Shown here piece by piece: positions 9,282 to 17,079 of a stretch of 64,000 nucleotides of DNA. Source of the stretch: Flavobacteriaceae bacterium NBU2973 (lineage in GTDB: Bacteria; Bacteroidota; Bacteroidia; Flavobacteriales; Flavobacteriaceae); the NCBI GenBank assembly GCA_026162565.1, contig JAOEIQ010000002.1:124001-188000 (forward strand), given 5' to 3'. The notes under the pieces are model-generated. The model was not told where the DNA came from. It worked only from the letters and a program-made list of their open reading frames with translations, and ran no database searches. Each line of letters begins with the position of its first letter. The stretch's first letter is position 1. A program made the position numbers and the translations under genes.

Positions 9282-9313
9282 AAAAAAAGGAAGCTAAACA
9301 GCTTCCTTTTTTT
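9282..9313. terminator. Shared convergent terminator hairpin
   Basis: The arms aaggaagc and gcttcctt enclose a taaaca loop and are flanked by A and T tracts on both sides. It lies between the OmpA gene (plus) and the YbaB gene (minus) and can end transcripts from both directions. Confidence 0.85.
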
Positions 9314-9327
9314 ATTGAGTTCTGTTT

Positions 9328-9651
9328 TTATTTAAACATATCCAAACCCGGAATATTAGGCATACCTTCTTTTGCCACTGCTGCTACTTCTGTTTCATGA
9401 ACATTAGTTGCTCGTTCAATAGCTTTGTTTAAAGTTAGTATTAAATAATCTTCGAGTTCTTCAGTATCGTTTAATAAACTTTCATCAATAGAAATAGATT
9501 TAATTTTTCTATTTGCAGTTATGGTTACTTTTAACTTTTCATCAGAACTTTGTTCATCAATTAAAACAGAATCTAATCGTTTTTTTGTAGCTTCAACTTT
9601 TTGTTGGGTTTCTTTTAATTTACCCATCATTCCCATTAAGTCTCCAAACAT
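9328..9651 (-). CDS. YbaB/EbfC family nucleoid-associated protein
   Basis: This 107-aa protein shows the YbaB/EbfC pattern: N-terminal [18 protein letters not shown] helix, central [19 protein letters not shown] strand region, and a C-terminal helix ending [12 protein letters not shown]. Family members form dimers and bind DNA with little sequence specificity. In many bacteria the gene lies near dnaX/recR; here it stands alone, between convergent and divergent neighbours. Confidence 0.92.
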   Translation of the reverse strand: MFGDLMGMMGKLKETQQKVEATKKRLDSVLIDEQSSDEKLKVTITANRKIKSISIDESLLNDTEELEDYLILTLNKAIERATNVHETEVAAVAKEGMPNIPGLDMFK

Positions 9652-9708
9652 ATTTTTATACTTTATTTTTTTACAAAATTATAAATAACAAATCATATAT
9701 AATAAACT

Positions 9709-9737
9709 TTGTAGAATTAGCATTAATACTATTTTTG
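9709..9737 (+). promoter_or_regulatory. Bacteroidota-type promoter for the oligopeptidase gene
   Basis: TTG at 9709-9711, an 18-base spacer and TATTTTTG at 9730-9737 match the TTG/TAnnTTTG consensus of the Bacteroidota primary sigma factor. Transcription would start about 7 bases downstream, giving a leader of roughly 10 bases before the ATG at 9755. Confidence 0.5.
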
Positions 9738-9754
9738 TTTCAAATATTATATTA

Positions 9755-11803
9755 ATGAAACCACCAGTAGCTAAAAAGATCCCAGTTAGACTAATAAAGC
9801 ATAATCATGTGAGAGTTGATAATTATTTCTGGTTAAATGAAAGAGAGAATCCAGAGGTAATAGATTATTTAAATAAAGAGAATGAATATTACAATCAATC
9901 AACAGCACATACAAAAGAATTTCAAAAAGAATTATTTGAAGAGATAAAATCTCGTATAAAGGAGGATGACGAATCGGTGCCTTATAAATATAATGGTTAT
10001 TGGTACCTAGTTAAGTTTAAAAAGGGTGGTGATTATCCTATTTATGTTCGTAAAAAAGCGAATCTAGATGCTGAAGAAGAATTATTGTTTGATTGTAATG
10101 AGATGGCTAAAGACTATACATACTTTAATCTAACAGGATTAAGTATAAGTCCAAATAATAAGTTGGTTTCTTTTGGAGTTGATACAGTTAGTAGAAGACA
10201 ATATACAATCCAGATAAAAAACCTGGAAACCGGAGAAATCTATTCTGAAAAAATAGAAAACACTACTGGAGGATCTACTTGGGCAAATGATAATGAAACA
10301 TTATTTTATACTCGAAAAGATCCAGTTACTCTTCGTTCATGTAAAATATTCAAACATAGATTATCAAGTGAGGTTGAGAATGATGAATTGGTGTATTTTG
10401 AAGAAGATGAAACCTTTACAACTCATATTTCTAAGAGCAAATCAAAAAAGTTTCTTACAATAAGCTCTCAAAGTACTGATAGTACAGAATACCAAATTTT
10501 GGAGGCTGACAATCCTAGTGGTAAGTTTAGAATTTTTCATCCTAGAACAGATAAACTAGAGTACTATATTTCGCATTACAACAATCATTTTTACATTCTT
10601 AATAATGGCAATAAGTCTACTAATTTTAAATTATCAAAAACATTAGAAAATAAGACAGATTTTTCTAATTGGAGCGATATAATACTTCATAGAGAGGACA
10701 CTTTATTGGAGGATATTGAGATTTTTAAGAATTATCTTGTATTAAATGAGAGAACCAATGGTTTAAATAAAATTCGAATCATGTCTTGGAATGAAAATGA
10801 AGATTATTACTTACCATTTGATAGCGAGACTTATACTGCATACACTTCAACAAATGTAGATTTTGAAACGGATGTTTTGAGGTATAATTATAACTCATTA
10901 ACAACTCCAAATTCTACTATCGATTTCAATATGAAAACGAAAGAGAAAACTATTATGAAAGAACAAGACGTGTTAGGCGGTAAGTTTAATAAGGAAAACT
11001 ACATTGAAAAACGAATTTGGGCGACAGCAGATGATGGTGTTAAAATTCCAATATCGATTGTTTATAAAAAAGGAATTAAAAAAGATGGTAATACTCCTTT
11101 ATTATTGTATGCATATGGATCTTATGGATCTACTATAGACCCTTATTTTTCTTCAATACGTTTAAGTTTATTAGATAGAGGTTTTATATACGCTATTGCT
11201 CATGTTAGAGGTGGAGAATATCTGGGAAGAACGTGGTATGAAGGCGGAAGATTACTCAATAAAAAACACACATTTACAGATTTTATAGCTTGTTCTAGAT
11301 ATTTGATTAAAGAAAAATATACCTCACCAGAACATCACTATGCTATGGGAGGAAGTGCAGGAGGACTGTTAGTTGGAGCGGTTATTAATGAGGCTCCTAA
11401 TTTATACAAAGGAGTCATTGCAGCTGTTCCATTTGTAGATGTGGTCACTACTATGCTTGATGATACTATTCCTTTAACAACTGGTGAATATAATGAATGG
11501 GGGAATCCTAATAAAAAAGAATATTATGAGTATATCAAATCATATTCTCCATACGATAATGTAGGTGATAAAGAATACCCAAATATTCTAATTACTACAG
11601 GACTACATGACTCTCAAGTTCAATATTGGGAACCAGCAAAGTGGATAGCGAAATTAAGACAGTATAATAAAAGTGATAACAAAATGTTTCTAAAAACGAA
11701 TATGGAGACTGGTCATGGCGGTGCATCAGGTAGGTTTGAAGCTTTAAAGGAATATGCCGAAGAATTCGCTTTTTTGCTTAACTTGGAAGGTATGCTAAGC
11801 TAA
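9755..11803 (+). CDS. ptrB: S9 family oligopeptidase (oligopeptidase B-like)
   Basis: This 682-aa protein has the prolyl-oligopeptidase architecture: an N-terminal beta-propeller (about 1-400) and a C-terminal alpha/beta-hydrolase domain. The nucleophile lies in AMGGSAGGLL (Ser534), the acid in TGLHDSQVQYWEP (Asp619) and the base in TGHGGASGR (His654). The start PPVAKKIPV and the GGEYLGRTWYEGGRLLNKKHTFTDF stretch fit oligopeptidase B, which cleaves short peptides after basic residues. There is no signal peptide, so it is probably cytoplasmic. The oligopeptidase B label rests on overall pattern; plain prolyl oligopeptidase is the alternative. Confidence 0.9.
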   Translation: MKPPVAKKIPVRLIKHNHVRVDNYFWLNERENPEVIDYLNKENEYYNQSTAHTKEFQKELFEEIKSRIKEDDESVPYKYNGYWYLVKFKKGGDYPIYVRKKANLDAEEELLFDCNEMAKDYTYFNLTGLSISPNNKLVSFGVDTVSRRQYTIQIKNLETGEIYSEKIENTTGGSTWANDNETLFYTRKDPVTLRSCKIFKHRLSSEVENDELVYFEEDETFTTHISKSKSKKFLTISSQSTDSTEYQILEADNPSGKFRIFHPRTDKLEYYISHYNNHFYILNNGNKSTNFKLSKTLENKTDFSNWSDIILHREDTLLEDIEIFKNYLVLNERTNGLNKIRIMSWNENEDYYLPFDSETYTAYTSTNVDFETDVLRYNYNSLTTPNSTIDFNMKTKEKTIMKEQDVLGGKFNKENYIEKRIWATADDGVKIPISIVYKKGIKKDGNTPLLLYAYGSYGSTIDPYFSSIRLSLLDRGFIYAIAHVRGGEYLGRTWYEGGRLLNKKHTFTDFIACSRYLIKEKYTSPEHHYAMGGSAGGLLVGAVINEAPNLYKGVIAAVPFVDVVTTMLDDTIPLTTGEYNEWGNPNKKEYYEYIKSYSPYDNVGDKEYPNILITTGLHDSQVQYWEPAKWIAKLRQYNKSDNKMFLKTNMETGHGGASGRFEALKEYAEEFAFLLNLEGMLS

Positions 11804-11875
11804 TCAAAAAAAAACCGTACATTTGCAAGGTTTTGGACAATTTTTTTGATAGATTAGTAGCAATAAATAGCATTT

Positions 11876-12913
11876 ATGAAAGACAGTATTCAAGCAATTG
11901 ACAATGTGTTAGATCTAATTGGAAATACACCTCTTGTTAAATTGAACAGGATAACTCATGATTTTAAAGGAAACTTCTTTGCTAAAGTAGAAGCTTTCAA
12001 TCCTGGACACTCCACTAAAGACCGAATTGCATTATACATAATTGAAGAAGCCGAAAGAAGAGGTATATTATCTCCAGGTGATACGATTATTGAAACCACT
12101 TCTGGGAATACAGGATTTAGTATTGCCATGGTTAGTATAATTAAAGGGTATGATTGCATTTTAGCAGTAAGTTCTAAATCCTCTGGTGATAAAATAGACA
12201 TGCTAAAATCTATGGGAGCAAAAGTTTATGTCTGTCCTGCACATGTTAGTGCTGATGATCCAAGATCATATTATCAAGTTGCCAAACGAATTCATGAAGA
12301 AACAAAAGGTTCTGTATATATAAATCAATATTTCAATGAATTAAATATTGACGCTCATTATAATACTACTGGACCTGAAATTTGGAAACAAACCCAAGGG
12401 AGGATAACTCATTTAGTTGCTTGTAGTGGAACAGGTGGAACCATTTCCGGGACTGCCAGATTTTTAAAAGAACGAAATCCTGATATAAAAATAATAGGTG
12501 TCGATGCTTATGGTTCTGTGTTAAAAAAGTATCATGAAACTCGTGAGTTTGATGCTAAAGAGATTTATCCTTACAGAATAGAAGGTTTAGGAAAAAATTT
12601 AATACCTACTGCTACAGATTTTGATAGTATAGATATGTTCGTAAAAGTAACAGATGAAGATAGTGCTCATACAGCCAGAGAAGTTTCTAAAACCGAAGGG
12701 TTATTTGTAGGATATACAAGCGGAGCTGCTATGCAAGCTCTAAAACAATTGGATGAATCTGGTGAATTTTCTGAAAACGACAATATTGTAGTAATATTTC
12801 CAGATCATGGATCACGTTATATGAGTAAAATTTATAGCGATAAGTGGATGGAAGAGCAAGGTTTCTTTGATAGTAAAACAGAAGTTGCCCAAAATATCCA
12901 ATATATAAAGTAA
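11876..12913 (+). CDS. PLP-dependent cysteine synthase / CBS-like enzyme; candidate cysteate synthase
   Basis: This 345-aa fold-type-II PLP enzyme has the PLP lysine in NPGHSTKDR (Lys48), phosphate-binding loops TTSGNTGFS and [10 protein letters not shown], and a cystathionine-beta-synthase-like end ([22 protein letters not shown]). It is longer than typical CysK (about 310 aa). The motif STKDR replaces the usual SVKDR, and the CBS-like C-terminus suggests serine or phosphoserine as acceptor rather than O-acetylserine. The next plus-strand gene is an alpha-oxoamine synthase. By established capnine biochemistry, a PLP cysteate synthase (O-phosphoserine plus sulfite) feeds such an acyltransferase, so that role is inferred here. 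A simple cysteine synthase or CBS remains possible. Confidence 0.8.
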   Translation: MKDSIQAIDNVLDLIGNTPLVKLNRITHDFKGNFFAKVEAFNPGHSTKDRIALYIIEEAERRGILSPGDTIIETTSGNTGFSIAMVSIIKGYDCILAVSSKSSGDKIDMLKSMGAKVYVCPAHVSADDPRSYYQVAKRIHEETKGSVYINQYFNELNIDAHYNTTGPEIWKQTQGRITHLVACSGTGGTISGTARFLKERNPDIKIIGVDAYGSVLKKYHETREFDAKEIYPYRIEGLGKNLIPTATDFDSIDMFVKVTDEDSAHTAREVSKTEGLFVGYTSGAAMQALKQLDESGEFSENDNIVVIFPDHGSRYMSKIYSDKWMEEQGFFDSKTEVAQNIQYIK

Positions 12914-12937
12914 ATAGTTACTAACTAACCTTAATAT

Positions 12938-12972
12938 GCCTGTAACTTATTTTATAAGTTATGGGCTTTTTT
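12938..12972 (+). terminator. Hairpin terminator after the CBS-like gene
   Basis: The arms around tgtaactta and taagttat with outer gcc/gggc pairs are followed by a T tract. It separates the CBS-like gene from the alpha-oxoamine synthase gene, which has its own promoter candidate. Confidence 0.75.
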
Positions 12973-13016
12973 ATGAATGTTATAAACATAGCAAAGTGCA
13001 TAAAAATTAATGACTA

Positions 13017-13049
13017 TTGCTGTATAATTCAATTTATTATATAATTTTG
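13017..13049 (+). promoter_or_regulatory. Candidate Bacteroidota-type promoter for the alpha-oxoamine synthase
   Basis: TTG (13017-13019), a 22-base spacer and TAATTTTG (13042-13049) match TTG-N17-23-TAnnTTTG. The predicted leader to the ATG at 13149 is about 95 bases. Confidence 0.45.
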
Positions 13050-13148
13050 TCCCAAGAACTAAACTAAACTAAAATTAATAGCAGAAATAAGGATATCATT
13101 TAGATTAATTGATTGCAATTATTTCATTTATAAAAGTAATTATTACAC

Positions 13149-14408
13149 ATGAAAGATCTTTTCGATAAAATTTATAAAGATAAAGGACCATTAGGTCGTT
13201 GGGCTTCTCATGCAGAAGGGTATTTTGTATTTCCAAAACTAGAAGGGGAAATAGCAAATAGAATGAAGTTTCAAGGTAAAGATGTAATTACTTGGAGTAT
13301 TAATGATTATCTAGGTTTGGCTAATCACCCAGAAGTCAGAAAAGTAGACGCAGAAGCTGCTGCTCAATATGGATCTGCATATCCAATGGGAGCTCGAATG
13401 ATGTCTGGTCACACAGATCTTCATGAGCAATTACAAAATGAACTTGCTGAATTTGTAAATAAAGAGGCAGCATATTTATTAAACTTTGGATATCAAGGTA
13501 TGGTGTCTACGGTTGATGCTCTTGTTTCAAAAAATGATATCATTGTATATGATGTAGATGCTCATGCTTGTATTATAGATGGAGTTCGCTTACATATGGG
13601 AAAACGATTCACATACAAACATAATGATGTAGAAAGTTTAGAAAAGAACTTGGAGAGAGCAACAAAAATGGCTGAACAAACTGGAGGAGGAATTCTTGTT
13701 ATTTCTGAAGGTGTTTTCGGTATGCGAGGCGAGCAAGGTAAATTAAAAGAAATAGTTGCCTTAAAAAAGAAATTCAATTTTAGACTCTTCGTTGATGATG
13801 CTCATGGTTTTGGTACTTTAGGAGCAACTGGAGCAGGAGCAGGTGAGGAACAAGGTGTTCAAGATGATATTGATGTTTACTTTGCAACCTTTGCTAAATC
13901 TATGGCAAGTACAGGAGCTTTTATTGCTGGTGACAAAGAAATTATTGATTATTTAAAATATAATTTACGTTCTCAAATGTTTGCTAAATCGTTACAAATG
14001 CAACTAGTTGTAGGTGCATTAAAACGTTTAGACATGTTGAGAACAATGCCTGAGTTGAAACAAAATTTATGGAAAATTGTTAACGCACTTCAATCCGGAT
14101 TAAAAGAGCGTGGATTTGATATTGGAACAACTCAAAGTTGTGTAACTCCAGTTTACCTTAAAGGTAGTATTCCTGAAGCGATGGCTTTAGTTAAGGATTT
14201 AAGAGAAAATTATGGAATATTTTGTTCTATAGTTGTATATCCTGTTATTCCTAAAGGATTAATTCTTTTAAGAATGATACCAACGGCAACGCATACTCTT
14301 CAAGATGTGGAAGAAACTTTAGAAGCTTTTTCTGCAATTAGAGAGCGTCTTGAAAATGGTACTTACAAGCGATTATCAGCTTCTGTAATGGCAGCTATGG
14401 GAGAATAA
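13149..14408 (+). CDS. Alpha-oxoamine synthase (serine palmitoyltransferase / cysteate acyltransferase type)
   Basis: This is a 419-aa PLP enzyme of the AOS family (KBL, BioF, ALAS, SPT). Visible motifs: SINDYLGLANHPEV, GSAYPMGARMMSGHTDLHEQLE-like entry segment, VDDAHGFGTLG (Asp216, His219) and the PLP lysine in FATFAKSMASTGAF (Lys250). These enzymes condense an amino acid with an acyl thioester. In Bacteroidota, SPT makes 3-ketosphinganine from serine, and the related cysteate acyltransferase makes 3-ketocapnine for sulfonolipids. Neighbours (a CBS-like PLP enzyme and an N-acyltransferase-like gene) favour the lipid role; serine versus cysteate cannot be settled by eye. No short-chain reductase for the next step is nearby. 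Confidence 0.85.
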   Translation: MKDLFDKIYKDKGPLGRWASHAEGYFVFPKLEGEIANRMKFQGKDVITWSINDYLGLANHPEVRKVDAEAAAQYGSAYPMGARMMSGHTDLHEQLQNELAEFVNKEAAYLLNFGYQGMVSTVDALVSKNDIIVYDVDAHACIIDGVRLHMGKRFTYKHNDVESLEKNLERATKMAEQTGGGILVISEGVFGMRGEQGKLKEIVALKKKFNFRLFVDDAHGFGTLGATGAGAGEEQGVQDDIDVYFATFAKSMASTGAFIAGDKEIIDYLKYNLRSQMFAKSLQMQLVVGALKRLDMLRTMPELKQNLWKIVNALQSGLKERGFDIGTTQSCVTPVYLKGSIPEAMALVKDLRENYGIFCSIVVYPVIPKGLILLRMIPTATHTLQDVEETLEAFSAIRERLENGTYKRLSASVMAAMGE

Positions 14409-14424
14409 TTTTAGACAATATTAT

Positions 14425-14475
14425 AAAAAAAAGCCACTGCATTTCGAGAACCTCAATGACCAGTGGCTTTTTTTT
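14425..14475. terminator. Convergent terminator carrying a repeat-family loop
   Basis: The arms aaaaaaagccactg and cagtggcttttttt form the stem. The loop, with the ends of the arms (14436-14464), shares two 14-15-base blocks with the terminator at 31641-31715 in reverse orientation. It serves the AOS gene (plus) and the acyltransferase gene (minus), whose stop codon lies inside the T tract. Confidence 0.85.
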
Positions 14476-15595
14476 ATGCGATATCTTTTTTAAAAGTACA
14501 ACGTCTTTTATGAGTCACTGGTTTAAAATTTTTCCATAGTTGTTGTATAGCAACATTATCATCTAATTCTGGCCCTCTGATACATAGTTCAATCTGTTTC
14601 TCTTTAAAACTCTTATAGAATTCTTCAAAAATTATTGCAGTTACGCCTTTGTTTTGATATTCAGGTAAAACACCAATTAAGTAAAATGTAACAGTTTTAG
14701 CATGTTTTTTTGCATGTAATAAATGTCTAAATCCAAAAGGGAATAATTTACCCTTCATTTTTTGCAAGGCTCTGGCATATGAGGGTGTTACAATACCAAA
14801 AGCAATGAGTTTATCATCTTTATCTAAAACAAACTTCACATATTCAGGATTTAAAAACCCGATAAATTTTTTCTTAAAATATTCTTTTTGATCATCATTA
14901 ATATCTACAAAAGACGATAGTACTGAATGCGATTTAGAGAAAACATCAAACATCTCATCTGTGTAAGGTAAAATCTCTTTATTGTTTTTAAAAACTAATG
15001 ATTTTAATTGGTAGCGTTTTTTTATTAGTTGTTGTATTCTAGAAAAGAATTCGGGTTTAATATTCTTAAACTCCATTTTGTTTTCAGAGTAGGATTTGGC
15101 AATATCATATTCTAATGCCTTAAAATGTGAAGCATAATAAGGTTGATTATGCCAGGTAATCATATTACCAATTTCATCAAAACCTTCAGTTAAAATTCCT
15201 ACTTTATCAAGGTTTGAAAATCCAACAGGACCCTCAACATACTCTAAATTATTTTCACGACCAATTTCATGAATTTTGTCTAATAGAGCTTCAGTAACTT
15301 TGATATCATCAATAACATCAAACCAACCAAAACGCATTTTCTTTTCGTTTTGCTTATTAACTTCTATCCAATTAATAATAGCTGCAATACGACCTACAAC
15401 AGTATCATTTTTATAAGCCAAAAAAAATCGTGCTTCAGCATCTTTAAATACAGGGTTAACATTTTTGTCAAATGTCTTTAATTCTTCAGAAATAATAGGA
15501 GGAACCCAAGATTTAAAATCCTTATTGAGAATAAAAGGAAACTTTACAAACGCTTTTAAATCTTTTTTAGTAGTAATTTCTTTTACTGTAATCAT
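14474..15595 (-). CDS. GNAT-fold N-acyltransferase-like protein (YghO / bacterial ceramide synthase-like)
   Basis: The protein has 373 aa when started at ATG 15595; the alternative ATG at 15601 adds two residues. The N-terminus ITVKEITTKKDLKAFVKFPF with SWVPPIISEE, NPVFKDAEARFFLAY and VGRIAAIIN is characteristic of the YghO-like family, a double-GNAT fold. Later segments include EGPVGFSNLDKVGILTEGF and, at the C-terminus, YLIGVLPEYQNKGVTAIIF, an acyl-CoA-loop-like stretch. From memory, the Caulobacter ceramide synthase that N-acylates sphingoid bases belongs to this type. Position convergent with the AOS gene supports N-acylation of a capnine or sphinganine base, by inference. Its start is 15 bases from the upstream outer-membrane gene, suggesting an operon. 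Confidence 0.7.
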   Translation of the reverse strand: MITVKEITTKKDLKAFVKFPFILNKDFKSWVPPIISEELKTFDKNVNPVFKDAEARFFLAYKNDTVVGRIAAIINWIEVNKQNEKKMRFGWFDVIDDIKVTEALLDKIHEIGRENNLEYVEGPVGFSNLDKVGILTEGFDEIGNMITWHNQPYYASHFKALEYDIAKSYSENKMEFKNIKPEFFSRIQQLIKKRYQLKSLVFKNNKEILPYTDEMFDVFSKSHSVLSSFVDINDDQKEYFKKKFIGFLNPEYVKFVLDKDDKLIAFGIVTPSYARALQKMKGKLFPFGFRHLLHAKKHAKTVTFYLIGVLPEYQNKGVTAIIFEEFYKSFKEKQIELCIRGPELDDNVAIQQLWKNFKPVTHKRRCTFKKDIA

Positions 15596-15610
15596 ACACA
15601 TGTATCGACA

Positions 15611-16666
15611 TTAAAATCCTCCGTCATCATCATTAAAATCGGTATCTTCCTTTTTTGCTTTTTTTGCCTTTTTCTTTTCAGATTTATCTTTCTTTTTCTC
15701 TTTTCTACCTTTTTTACGGTTAGCTTTTCTTTCAGCTTCCTCTTCAGCAGACTCGCCGTTATCTTCTTTATCTTTATGGAAATCAAAACGATAGGATGCT
15801 CCTAAAGTAGCATTAAAAACTGATGGAGTATCCTTGGTATTTAAAGTTATTGCTGTATCCAATTGAAAATCTGGACCAAATAAATAGGCGCCTCCAAATC
15901 TAAATAGATTATCAGAATAATCTCCTTTTATACCATGCGCTTCAGCAAAAATGGCCCAATTGGGATGAAAAGAATGAGTTAAAGTAACTATATATTGAAA
16001 GTCTGAAGCGTCTTTTCCAATTCGGTCTTTAATCAAATTTATTACAAAAACCCAGCCTCCTGCAAGATTATTTTGAGTAGCAATCATGACCCTCGGACTA
16101 ATCCCGCTTTCTGATCCCGATTGAGCAATTGGTGCTACATATGGAATATAAGGATTGTTTTTACTATCAATATGGACGCCTGCGTAGACTGAAACTGCAG
16201 GAATTAAAGATTTCCATTTAAATTGTCTATTAGCCTTCCAGCTATATAAATTTGGCTTGTCTTCTTCTGCATTTTTATAAGGGTCATAAACCAAATATTT
16301 TGCACCAATAGCTAGATTTCTAAAATTAGAACGTTTATTTTCTTGGGATCCAGCCGTAAAATTATTGTTGGATACTCTATCATTTTGATAAACACCTTCT
16401 ATGTTAATCTCCAATTGCTCAAATAATAAACCATAACGAGCTGCAAAATCAACACCAAAACCAGACACTTCATAGTTTGCGACACTATGATCTTCTTTCA
16501 CAATATAAGGTCCAGCTTCAAATTGTAATACTCCAGTACCAACTGAAAAGGCGCTTCTTGATGTTCCGGGACGATTAGAATTAATTACTTCAGTATATTG
16601 TGCAAAGGCGTTTAAACCAATAAAGAGACATAATGTAGGTAGTAAACTCTTTTTTATAGTTTTCAT
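15611..16666 (-). CDS. Outer membrane transporter-like barrel protein with charged C-terminal tail
   Basis: Start chosen at ATG 16666, giving the signal peptide MKTIKKSLLPTLCLFIGLNAFAQ; an upstream in-frame ATG (16687) would prepend seven non-signal residues. The 351-aa product has alternating aromatic barrel strands (VLQFEAGPYIVKEDHS, AARYGLLFEQLEINIEGVY, NWAIFAEAHGIKGDYSDNLFRFGGAYLF) as in the phenol/MetA_deg-type transporter family, ending in a barrel strand ASYRFDFHKD. About 50 residues of low-complexity Lys/Glu sequence follow (for example RKKGRKEKKKDKSEKKKAK), then a DFNDDDGGF end. It probably shares a transcript with the YghO-like acyltransferase, so a lipid-related export role is possible but unproven. 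Confidence 0.75.
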   Translation of the reverse strand: MKTIKKSLLPTLCLFIGLNAFAQYTEVINSNRPGTSRSAFSVGTGVLQFEAGPYIVKEDHSVANYEVSGFGVDFAARYGLLFEQLEINIEGVYQNDRVSNNNFTAGSQENKRSNFRNLAIGAKYLVYDPYKNAEEDKPNLYSWKANRQFKWKSLIPAVSVYAGVHIDSKNNPYIPYVAPIAQSGSESGISPRVMIATQNNLAGGWVFVINLIKDRIGKDASDFQYIVTLTHSFHPNWAIFAEAHGIKGDYSDNLFRFGGAYLFGPDFQLDTAITLNTKDTPSVFNATLGASYRFDFHKDKEDNGESAEEEAERKANRKKGRKEKKKDKSEKKKAKKAKKEDTDFNDDDGGF

Positions 16667-16788
16667 AGAATGACTGTTTAAAATCAAATATAGATATTTT
16701 ATTATTTTTTTATGACTTTTAAACGTTTTTTAAGTTCTGATAATTGTATTTTTGAATAATTTATTACATGTTGTAACAAGCATCTACA

Positions 16789-17049
16789 ATGGGATTATTA
16801 CGAACAATATTAATTATTTTACTTGTTTATTATGGTGTTAAAATTTTGACCAGAATTTTTGCGCCAATACTAATGAAATCTTTAGTCAAAAAAGCTGAAA
16901 AGCGATTTGGTCAACAATTTGGAAATCAGCAGTCTTATCAGCAAACTCCAAAACAGGAAGGAGAAATTTCAATAGACAAAATACCAGATCAGCAAAAATC
17001 TTCAAACAAAAAAGTTGGTGAATATGTCGATTTTGAAGAAATTGATTAA
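16789..17049 (+). CDS. DUF4834 family small membrane protein
   Basis: This 86-aa protein has one N-terminal transmembrane segment (about 4-24), a basic stretch (SLVKKAEKRFG), a Gln-rich linker and the conserved acidic end KKVGEYVDFEEID, which I recognise as DUF4834 of Bacteroidota. Function unknown. It lies 30 bases before the YfhO gene, an arrangement recalled from other Flavobacteriaceae. TATTTTTG at 16747-16754 could be its -7 promoter element, but no TTG is correctly spaced. Confidence 0.85.
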   Translation: MGLLRTILIILLVYYGVKILTRIFAPILMKSLVKKAEKRFGQQFGNQQSYQQTPKQEGEISIDKIPDQQKSSNKKVGEYVDFEEID

Positions 17050-17079
17050 CTTTCAAGCATATTCATTTACTTAAATTAC

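Noticed and set aside
15592-15786. 64-codon Lys/Arg-rich frame on the minus strand
   Set aside because: Shadow of the low-complexity tail of the outer-membrane protein in another frame.
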